Assembly: GCF_008042275.1 (NCBI RefSeq)
Contig: NZ_RDBK01000029.1
Span: 40,406 to 73,591, forward strand
Origin: Streptomyces sp. OR43
GTDB taxonomy: Bacteria; Actinomycetota; Actinomycetes; Streptomycetales; Streptomycetaceae
DNA: 33,186 bases
Direction: 5' to 3'
A program made the translations under genes and the position numbers. The notes under the pieces are model-generated. The model was given only the letters and a program-made list of their open reading frames with translations, did no database searches and had not been told where the DNA came from. Below are positions 24,649-31,438 of the stretch, in pieces (the stretch's first letter is position 1; every line of letters begins with the position of its first letter).

Positions 24649-25553
24649 CGGCCCAGCTCCGCAAGTCCGAGGCGTACCTGTTCGTCGGTGGGTACCTTGT
24701 GGTGCCACTCGACCCGGTCCTCCATGAATGAGACGCCCTTGCCTTTCACCGTCTGCGCGATGACCGCGACGGGGCGTCCGGTGGTCGACGGCGCGTACGC
24801 CTGCTTGATCGCCCGGTGGTCGTGACCGTCGATGACGCGGACCTCCCACCCGAAGCTCTCCCACTTCCTGCCGAGGGGTTCCAGGGACGAGGTGTCCTCC
24901 GTGCGGGCCCCCTGCTGAAGCCTGTTCCGGTCCACCACGGCGGTGAGGTTCGCGAGACCGTAGTGGGCGGCCGTCATGGCGGCCTCCCAGTTGCTGCCTT
25001 CCTGCATCTCGCCGTCGCCGAGGACGACGACGGTTCGCCAGCTCTCTCCCCGTAGAAGCGAACCGAGTGCGATGCCGGTGGCGACGGGGAATCCGTGACC
25101 GAGCGGACCGGTGTTGGTCTCCACGCCGGGCACCTTGAGCCGGGCGGGGTGGCCGTTCAGCGGCGACAGCGGTGCCATGAACTCGCGTAGCCGGGCCCGT
25201 GGGAAGAACCCGCAGGAGGCGAGCGTCGAGTACAGAGCCGCGGCGCAGTGTCCCTTGCTGAGCACGAAGCGGTCGCGCTGCGGGTGGTCCGGCTCGTCCG
25301 GGTGCATGCGCAGGGTCCCCCACACCGCGGTGACCAGCAGATCGGTGACGGAGAGGTCGCCGCCGACATGCCCCATCCCCGCCGCCTGGATCGTGGTCAG
25401 GACATCGCATCGTACGGAGGCGGAGATTCCGGCGAGTTCGGCGGCTGCCTCGGTGGGCGAGGCGGCGCGCAGGCGCGCGCCGGTCCCGTGGTAGGCGCGG
25501 GCCGCGGGTGCGTCAACGGCGAGCGGGGCGGTGGCCTCCGCGGTCGGGGTCAC
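24645..25553 (-). CDS. aplA: transketolase N-terminal subunit, probable apulose-4-phosphate transketolase subunit A
   Basis: 302 residues corresponding to the diphosphate-binding half of transketolase. The thiamine diphosphate motif is VVLGDGEMQEGSNWEAAMTA followed by LTAVVDRN. Also seen are GMGHVGGDLSVTDLL, RFVLSKGHCAAALYS and NTGPLGHGFPVATGIALG. The GTG start at 25553 overlaps the isomerase stop by four bases. Residues 1-25 or so are Ala/Pro-rich and may be a non-conserved extension, so a later start is possible. Together with the next gene it makes a complete two-subunit enzyme. A housekeeping transketolase is a single chain, so the split form points to a dedicated pathway. Confidence 0.85.
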   Translation of the reverse strand: MTPTAEATAPLAVDAPAARAYHGTGARLRAASPTEAAAELAGISASVRCDVLTTIQAAGMGHVGGDLSVTDLLVTAVWGTLRMHPDEPDHPQRDRFVLSKGHCAAALYSTLASCGFFPRARLREFMAPLSPLNGHPARLKVPGVETNTGPLGHGFPVATGIALGSLLRGESWRTVVVLGDGEMQEGSNWEAAMTAAHYGLANLTAVVDRNRLQQGARTEDTSSLEPLGRKWESFGWEVRVIDGHDHRAIKQAYAPSTTGRPVAVIAQTVKGKGVSFMEDRVEWHHKVPTDEQVRLGLAELGR

Positions 25554-26593
25554 GCGGACTCGCTCTCCGACTCGGCGAGGGCACGGAACAGTGCCCGCTT
25601 GGCGATGCGCTGGGCGCCGAGCGCGTCCTGCGAGGCCTGAGCGATGGCCAGCGCGTCGCGGTCGAGGTAGCCGAGGGCGTGGTGGAAGGCGCGCATCGTG
25701 CGGATGCCGGCGCGCGCGGCCTCGACGGGGTCCTCGCGGAAGGGGAACTGGTCCAGCTGCCACACCCCGTCCCACCCGGCGTCGTGCAGGGCGAAGAAGA
25801 ACTCGAACGTCTCGAGAAGGTGGACGGATCCGACGACCATGTCGTCGTCCCAGCCGCGGAAGTTGTCGTTGACGTCGATGGCGAAGAGCTTCGAGCGGGC
25901 GATCGCCATCCGGGCGGCCTCCGCGGGGGTCTCGCCTCCGTACAGCGAGTGCCCGAAGTCGAGCAGGACCCCCACGTTGTCCACTCCCATGTCCTCGATG
26001 GCGAGTAGGGTTCGCGCGACGGAGGAGAAGACCATCCGGTTGCGGGGCTCACGCGGCTTGTACTCGATGGCGAAGTTCACGTCGGGAAAGGACTGGGCGA
26101 GTTCGCGCAGCGCTTCCACCGACTTGGCCCACAGGTCCGTGTAGTCGGCCTGGAAGGGGTAGTCGTACCCGTCCTGTCCCGGCCAGATCTTCACGTACTC
26201 GACCCCGAGCTCGCGCCCCACTTCGGCGGAGGCGGCGACCAGGTCGATGGCCTGGCGGCGCACGGCCGGGTCGGGGTTGGTGAAGCCGCCCCTGGCGAAC
26301 CTGCCGGTGTAGAACTCGGGGGTCACGGCGATGGCCCGCAGCTTCTGTTCGGCCAACGCGTCGCGTACCTCGGCGGTGCTGATGCCCCCCGGAGGGAAGG
26401 GCCAGTTGAGGTCCAGCACGGACAGGTCGCCGACGGCACCGGCCAGCTCGATGGCGTCCAGGACCGTGCGGGGTTCGCCGTATCCGTCGGTGGCGTAGCG
26501 GTCGACGTACGTGGCGAAGTGCCAGACGCCGGCGCCGTAGACCGGTTCACCCGGACTCGGTGATTGAATATCTATGCGTGGGTGAGTGGACAT
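25550..26593 (-). CDS. apsI: TIM-barrel sugar isomerase, probable D-apiose isomerase
   Basis: 347 residues of the xylose-isomerase-like TIM-barrel (AP endonuclease 2) superfamily. Candidate metal ligands are Glu in FAIEYKPREPRNRM, Asp and His in GVLLDFGHSLYGGE, and acids in AIDVNDNFRGWDDDMVVGSVH. The enzyme would convert an aldose to the ketose used by the kinase, in this operon D-apiose to D-apulose. L-rhamnose isomerase-type activity is the main alternative. ATG at 26593 lacks a ribosome site but is placed exactly for a leaderless transcript (promoter at 26601-26629). An in-frame ATG at 26647 also lacks one. It heads a run of four genes joined by 4-base overlaps. Confidence 0.82.
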   Translation of the reverse strand: MSTHPRIDIQSPSPGEPVYGAGVWHFATYVDRYATDGYGEPRTVLDAIELAGAVGDLSVLDLNWPFPPGGISTAEVRDALAEQKLRAIAVTPEFYTGRFARGGFTNPDPAVRRQAIDLVAASAEVGRELGVEYVKIWPGQDGYDYPFQADYTDLWAKSVEALRELAQSFPDVNFAIEYKPREPRNRMVFSSVARTLLAIEDMGVDNVGVLLDFGHSLYGGETPAEAARMAIARSKLFAIDVNDNFRGWDDDMVVGSVHLLETFEFFFALHDAGWDGVWQLDQFPFREDPVEAARAGIRTMRAFHHALGYLDRDALAIAQASQDALGAQRIAKRALFRALAESESESA

Positions 26594-26600
26594 GCAAATC

Positions 26601-26629
26601 AACGTACGAATGAGCGTCGGGTGCGTCAA
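26601..26629 (-). promoter_or_regulatory. promoter predicting a leaderless apsI transcript
   Basis: On the minus strand, -35 TTGACG (26624-26629) is followed by a 17-base spacer and -10 TACGTT (26601-26606). Seven bases later comes the ATG at 26593-26591. Transcription would start at or within a base or two of the ATG, which agrees with the absence of a Shine-Dalgarno sequence. Confidence 0.65.
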
Positions 26630-26691
26630 CCCCCTGTGCGGCGACATCTGTTGGCCACGCGTGTGGCAGGGCCGAGAGAGGTCTCCTGGGG

Positions 26692-28092
26692 TTACGGCGC
26701 GCCTTCCTGGAGGCGGCCGTTGACCATGACGTGTCGCACGGTCAGGTCGTTCACGGACTGGAGCAGGATGTCCTGTGCGGCGTCGTCGAAGGTCAGGCGG
26801 TCCAGGGTGACGTCGCTGACCGGAGCCTCGGGCCGGGCCCGCACGCGCACCGGGTACTCGCAGGGGCCGCGCATCGACCAGCGCGCAGCGGAGAGCCCGG
26901 TCACCTCGGCGGGTGTCGCACCGCCGGCGTCACCGGCGTACTGGAACGTGACCTCGAACGGCACGTACGTCCAGGCCGGCGCATCCACGTCGACGACGTG
27001 GATGTCTCTGACGTAACCGCCTCTTGCCGGGGTGGACTTGACGACCAGGACGGAGGCTACGGACGCCTCGCCCAGGGCGGGGTCGAAGGGCAGGCGGAGC
27101 CGCTGGGCGAGCACGTCCGACACGCCGCCGCTCATCTCGCTGCCGATCGCCACAGCGGCTCCGCCGCTGAGGTACACGCAGTCCCGGATCCGGATGCGCC
27201 GTGACGGCACGCCCACCCGTCGGCCGTCCTGGTCGCGGCCGGACTTGATGGCGATGCAGTCGTCATGCGTGGCGAAGGTGACGCGCTCGATCGTTACGTT
27301 CTCGCACGAATCGGGGTCGCAGCCGTCGCTGTTGGGCCCCTCGCACTCGATCCGGACGTCGCGCACGGTGATGTCACGGCTCAGCACCGGATGGATGTTC
27401 CAGAAAGCGGAGTTGCGGAGCGTGACGCCCTCGATCAGTACGTCCGTGCACGCGTACGGCTGGATGAAGCTGGGGCGCAAGTAGTGGCCCTCGCCGAGGA
27501 CACGCTCCTCGACCGGCACGTTCTGTGCACCCCACTGCTCCAAAGTCGCCCAGTCGGCCCGCTCATTGGGCATTCCGGGCTGCCAGCCGTACTGTCCGGA
27601 GCCCTTCCACGGCCACCAGTGCGCGTTGTCGCTCCGGGCGTCGAGGATTCCTCGCCCGGTGACCGCGATGCCGTGCTGGCCATAGGCGTAGATCATCGGT
27701 GAGTAGTTGAAGACCTCGATGCCCTGCCAGCGGGTCCGCACCACCGGCAGGTAGGCGGCCGGATCGGTGCTGAAAAGCACCGTCGCGCCCTCGGCCACGT
27801 GCAGGTCGACGCCGCTGAGCAGGTGGATGGGGCCCGTGGCCCAGCGCCCGGCGGGTATCAGTACGTGCCCACCGCCGGCCGCATGGCAGGCGCTCACGGC
27901 CGCCCGGACGGCGGCGGTGCAGTCGGTGGCGCCGTCGCCGACCGCACCGTGGTCGGTCACGGGGAACCAGGCGTCGGGGAAGCGGGGGCCGCCGTGGCCG
28001 GCGGCTGCCGCGCCGCCGGAGCGGGCCAGCGGGAGCGCAGCGGCGGCCAGGGCGCCGAAGCGGAGAAGTCGTCTGCGTACCGGATCACTCAT
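26692..28092 (-). CDS. exported GH28 polygalacturonase-family protein with altered motifs
   Basis: 466 residues. A Tat-type signal (RRRLLRFGALAAAALPL) precedes the GH28 beta-helix, which begins WFPVTDHGAVGDGATDCTAAV. Of the four classical motifs, NTD is Asn254-Ser-Asp256, the catalytic Asp pair is intact (DDC, 277-279), GHG is replaced by GGA within SGGAAVAIGSEMSGGV (no His), and RIK is VVK within VLVVKSTPARGG. The fold and aspartates argue for a pectin-backbone hydrolase, but loss of the His and Arg suggests a substrate other than plain homogalacturonan. ATG at 28092 follows AGGAG at ten bases. It lies downstream of GH127 on the same strand after about 190 bases. Confidence 0.88.
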   Translation of the reverse strand: MSDPVRRRLLRFGALAAAALPLARSGGAAAAGHGGPRFPDAWFPVTDHGAVGDGATDCTAAVRAAVSACHAAGGGHVLIPAGRWATGPIHLLSGVDLHVAEGATVLFSTDPAAYLPVVRTRWQGIEVFNYSPMIYAYGQHGIAVTGRGILDARSDNAHWWPWKGSGQYGWQPGMPNERADWATLEQWGAQNVPVEERVLGEGHYLRPSFIQPYACTDVLIEGVTLRNSAFWNIHPVLSRDITVRDVRIECEGPNSDGCDPDSCENVTIERVTFATHDDCIAIKSGRDQDGRRVGVPSRRIRIRDCVYLSGGAAVAIGSEMSGGVSDVLAQRLRLPFDPALGEASVASVLVVKSTPARGGYVRDIHVVDVDAPAWTYVPFEVTFQYAGDAGGATPAEVTGLSAARWSMRGPCEYPVRVRARPEAPVSDVTLDRLTFDDAAQDILLQSVNDLTVRHVMVNGRLQEGAP

Positions 28093-28244
28093 GGAGGTGT
28101 GTCTCCTCGGTGAGATGGGTGGTGGTCCACGGTCGATTCGCCGCCCGCGAGAGGCGTCCGGCCAGGCCGCCCGGTGGTCCGCCGGAGCGAAAGCCCCCGG
28201 GGCTGCCTGGTGCCCTTCGAGGCTGACCGCGCGCCGGTTACCGG

Positions 28245-28260
28245 CCGGCCGCAGGGCCGG
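28245..28260 (-). terminator. weak hairpin between GH127 and GH28 genes
   Basis: CCGGCC at 28245-28250 and GGCCGG at 28255-28260 pair around a 4-base loop, 24 bases past the GH127 stop. It is short and may only attenuate. Confidence 0.3.
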
Positions 28261-28283
28261 ATGCCCGGGCGGTCGCCGGGAGG

Positions 28284-30239
28284 TCACACGGAGGCGGGCC
28301 CCGTGTCCCCGGCGTACAGCGGCATCCAGACCCGCATCGCGCCGTCACCGCGGTTGTCCCACAGGTGGTAGGGCACTGCGGTCGCGGTGACGGGCCGTGC
28401 GGTGTCCACGGCGGCGGGGCCGCCGAGCGTGCGGTAGGGGAGCCCCGCCTCATGGGCTCCTGACACGGCGACGGCGGGGGCCCGCAGAGTGACAGCGGGG
28501 CCGAGACCGTCCAGGTCGCCGTGCGCGACCTCCTCGAAGACCGTGTCGGGGCGGATGGCCAGGTCGTCCACCGCTGCGCCGTCCTGCTGGTCGGCCTGCT
28601 CGAAGCAGTAGACCAGCGGGCCGCGTTCGACGGCCGCGCAGCCGCGCACCGCGTCGACGCGCGGGTGCGGAAGCGTCAGCCGGGGAGTCATGTCGAGATT
28701 CAGCACCACGGTGTCCCCGGCCCGCCAGTCACGCTCCACCACCGCGTACCCGTCCTGGTCGGCGGTGACCGCGACGTCCTTGTGGTCCGGGGTGTCCAGC
28801 CGGGTCCGGGTGGACCACGGCGGGACGCGCAGCGCCAGCGCCCATGGTCCTTCGGGTGCTTCGGCGACGGTGATCGCGACACGGCCCTGCCAGGGGTAGT
28901 CCGTCTCGACCCGCAGCCCGATCCGGCCGCCGGCGAAGGGGGAGGTCAGGGAGACAGGCGCGTACTGGTGCAGATGCACGGTCGGCACACCGGCGTGCCC
29001 GGAGACCGTCGCGGCGTAGTGTTCGAGGGAGGCGACCAGCCGGGTGACCGCCGGAGGACAGCAGGCGGAGAAGAACCACTCGTCGCGGCAGCGTGGATCG
29101 CCTACGGCCTCGGCGTGATCCGCCCGGCGCTGGAGCGGGTTGCCCTTGTAGTAGGTCCGGCCGTCGGCCGAGCGCGCCGCGGCGAACGCGTTGTAGAGGG
29201 TGCGCTCGATCAGGTCGGCGTACCGTGCCCGGCCCGTGGCCAGCAGCAGCCGCCAACTCCACTGGATGCTCGCGGCCGACGCGCACGTCTCGTTGTACGA
29301 GAGGTCCGGCGGGAGTTCGTACCGTTCGCCGAACACCTCGCCGACCTGGCGCGAGCCGAGACCGCCGGTCAGGGACGTCCGGGCGGCGACCATGTCCAGC
29401 CAGCGGCGCTCGGAGGCATCGAGCAGGGAGTCGTCGCCCGTCTCCGAGGCGAGGTCGACGATTCCCGCCTCCAGATAGAGGCCCCGCACCGCGTGACCGG
29501 TGACCGCCGGGGCCTCGCGCACCGGCAGATGGTCCTGACGGTGCCTTCTGCCGTGCTTGTGCGCGCCGACCAGACCCCGCCCGCGCCGCTCCACGAAGAC
29601 GGAGGCCAGCGCGAGATGGCGTTCCTCACCCGTCGTCCGGTAGAGCTCGACGAGCGCGGTCTCGATCTCGGGATGGCCGTCCAGTCCAGGTCCCTCGTGC
29701 TCCAGGAACACATCGGCGAGGTGGTCCGCGAACCGGCGCGCGACGTCGAGCAGCGCGGTGTCGCCGGTGGTGCGGTGGGCGGCCACCGCGGCCTGTATCA
29801 GATGGCCGGCACAGTACATCTCGTGGCTGTCGACCAGCCGGCTGTAGCGCTGATCCGGCTGGTTCACGTCGTAGGCGGAGTCGAGATATCCGTCGTCCCG
29901 CTGGGCGCGGGCCAGTAACCGGGTCGTGTCCGCGAGGAACCCGGCAAGATCGGGGTCGTCGGCGGACCCGAGTTCCCAGGCCGCTGTTTCGAGGACCTTG
30001 TACACGTCAGAGTCCATGTAGACGGGACCACGGTGCTCACCGGCAGCATCCCCCGCGGCGATCCTGAGATTGTCCAGATTGCCGGCGCGCTCCAGCCACT
30101 CGCGGGCGAGCGGCAGGCTGACGGCGCGGTTGACGTCGCGCCACCGGCGCCACGGTCCGCCGGTCAGCTCCGGTCGCTCCAGTCGGAGCGGGCGGTGTGC
30201 GGTGCGCGCGTTGCTGGTGGGTACCGCAGGTCCCGACAT
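28284..30239 (-). CDS. GH127 glycosidase, beta-L-arabinofuranosidase type
   Basis: 651 residues, full length for GH127, with no signal peptide, so cytoplasmic. The residues known from Bifidobacterium HypBA1 are all in place with matching spacing: Glu301 (GEVFGERYELP), zinc ligands Glu317 and Cys319 (YNETCASAA), and Cys393-Cys394 (SACCPP), of which one Cys acts as the nucleophile. Known GH127 enzymes remove beta-L-arabinofuranose and, in RG-II breakdown, aceric acid; either fits the locus. ATG at 30239 has GGGGAG close upstream. The start is eight bases after the stop of the GntR gene, so the two form an operon. Confidence 0.92.
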   Translation of the reverse strand: MSGPAVPTSNARTAHRPLRLERPELTGGPWRRWRDVNRAVSLPLAREWLERAGNLDNLRIAAGDAAGEHRGPVYMDSDVYKVLETAAWELGSADDPDLAGFLADTTRLLARAQRDDGYLDSAYDVNQPDQRYSRLVDSHEMYCAGHLIQAAVAAHRTTGDTALLDVARRFADHLADVFLEHEGPGLDGHPEIETALVELYRTTGEERHLALASVFVERRGRGLVGAHKHGRRHRQDHLPVREAPAVTGHAVRGLYLEAGIVDLASETGDDSLLDASERRWLDMVAARTSLTGGLGSRQVGEVFGERYELPPDLSYNETCASAASIQWSWRLLLATGRARYADLIERTLYNAFAAARSADGRTYYKGNPLQRRADHAEAVGDPRCRDEWFFSACCPPAVTRLVASLEHYAATVSGHAGVPTVHLHQYAPVSLTSPFAGGRIGLRVETDYPWQGRVAITVAEAPEGPWALALRVPPWSTRTRLDTPDHKDVAVTADQDGYAVVERDWRAGDTVVLNLDMTPRLTLPHPRVDAVRGCAAVERGPLVYCFEQADQQDGAAVDDLAIRPDTVFEEVAHGDLDGLGPAVTLRAPAVAVSGAHEAGLPYRTLGGPAAVDTARPVTATAVPYHLWDNRGDGAMRVWMPLYAGDTGPASV

Positions 30240-30247
30240 GGTCTCCC

Positions 30248-30979
30248 CTAGATGGTGGGACGGGCTAGGAAGGCGATGGTCTGGTCACGCACCCGCAGGA
30301 TGTGCGCCTCCAACAGGTCCCGGGCCGCCGACCGGTCGCCTCGTTCCAGCGCGTCGACCACGGCGCGGTGTTCCGAGACGGCGGTGTTCAGCCTGGACGC
30401 GGTGATGGGGGCCTCCATGCCGGTGCGGGTCACATGGATGCTGAGATGCAGGTCGTCGTGGAGCTCCAACAACCGGGGGAGCCCCCCCAGTTCCACCATG
30501 GCGCGGTGGAACCGGCCGTCGTTCTCCCGGAAGTCGATGTAGCGGGTGTGGTCCTCCACCGACTCCCGGGCCAGTACGTCGGCCTCGTCCACGAGTTCGC
30601 GCAGCCGGGCCGGCGGCTGCCGGTCGGTGCGCTCCCCGAAGAGGCGCAGGGCGTGCGATTCGAGCATCAGCCGCAGCTCGAACAGTTCGTAGATGCTGGA
30701 CAGCGAGGGAATGGCGACGGTGAAACCGGCGACGGGGTCGTAGGCGAGCAGGCCGCGCTCGTAGAGACGGCCGACCGCGCTGCGCACAGGGGTACGGCTC
30801 ATCCCCAGCCTCCGGGCGAACTCCCGCACAGGGACCGGCTGGCCGGGAGCGGGGTGCTCCTTGGTCAGCCAGTCCACCAATGCCTTGCGGGCCCGGTTCT
30901 CCAGGCTCTCATCTGCCGTGGCGGCGATCGACGACGTGGCCGGTTCGCGCGGGGTCGAATCCGCCTTCGGTGGGGTCAT
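30248..30979 (-). CDS. GntR-family FCD regulator, candidate hexuronate sensor
   Basis: 243 residues. A winged helix at about 24-95 (VREFARRLGMSRTPVRSAVGRLYERGLL) is followed by an FCD domain at about 100-225 (ELFELRLMLESHALRLFG, DGRFHRAMVELGG, EHRAVVDALERGDRSAARDLLEAHI). ATG at 30979 follows AGGAGG. It is the first gene of an operon with GH127. The paired 10-base palindromes at 31050-31070, upstream of its own start, recur before the divergent pectinesterase. Their core resembles TGGTATACCA, the UxuR/ExuR operator of enteric bacteria, which belong to the same subfamily and sense galacturonate or fructuronate. That makes a uronate ligand a reasonable inference. Confidence 0.9.
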   Translation of the reverse strand: MTPPKADSTPREPATSSIAATADESLENRARKALVDWLTKEHPAPGQPVPVREFARRLGMSRTPVRSAVGRLYERGLLAYDPVAGFTVAIPSLSSIYELFELRLMLESHALRLFGERTDRQPPARLRELVDEADVLARESVEDHTRYIDFRENDGRFHRAMVELGGLPRLLELHDDLHLSIHVTRTGMEAPITASRLNTAVSEHRAVVDALERGDRSAARDLLEAHILRVRDQTIAFLARPTI

Positions 30980-31049
30980 GCCGTCCTCCTGGCACTCCGT
31001 GACTGTGGTCCGGGCCACCGTACCGTTCGCCCTGCACGCCCGTGACGCA

Positions 31050-31070
31050 TGGTATGCCACTGGTAGGCCA
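31050..31070. promoter_or_regulatory. tandem UxuR-like operators upstream of gntR-GH127
   Basis: TGGTATGCCA (31050-31059) and TGGTAGGCCA (31061-31070) are near-palindromes set 11 bases apart, one helical turn. The first differs by one base from TGGTATACCA. They lie about 70 bases before the gntR start. Confidence 0.65.
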
Positions 31071-31399
31071 ACTGTCCGCCCGTTGGGCGAGATCGTTCCC
31101 GCGAGCACCTGGAGGGCCGTCGTCGGCGCGCCCCGTGGCGGTCTTCCGCGGCCGCCGGGCACAAGGGAGTGCTGCTCTCAGGGATGCGATCGAACCAGAT
31201 GGCCGAGGGTGATCCCCCGCCGCCGCGACCAGCGCTTCCGACGGTGGGTTTCCGTCCGGACAGGTGCCGGACCATGGCGAAGTGGCCCGGTCGGTCCGGC
31301 TGGTCCGCCTTGTCCGCGTCGGTCCGCAGTCGTCGTACGGGCCGTCGTTCCGGGGCTGTACAAGGGGTGTTCACCCTGCGGGTCATGTGCTTCCATCGC

Positions 31400-31420
31400 T
31401 GGCATGCCATAGGTATGCCG
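31400..31420. promoter_or_regulatory. tandem UxuR-like operators upstream of the pectinesterase
   Basis: TGGCATGCCA (31400-31409) is a perfect palindrome and AGGTATGCCG (31411-31420) is a weaker copy set 11 bases from it, the same spacing as at 31050-31070. They end five bases before the ribosome site, so binding should block transcription or early elongation. Confidence 0.65.
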
Positions 31421-31438
31421 GGATGAGGAGCCGCTCCC

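Larger units (their letters stand above)
30980..31438. other. divergent intergenic region, gntR-GH127 / pectinesterase
   Basis: About 460 bases without a gene. It contains two paired palindromic operator regions, at 31050-31070 near the gntR side and 31400-31420 near the pectinesterase side. Nothing else is recognisable. Confidence 0.7.

Noticed and set aside
23696..24664. N-terminal extension of the FGGY kinase
   Set aside because: It would overlap the transketolase B gene fully. The ATGA overlap at 23692-23695 marks the real start directly before the DQGTSSTK motif.
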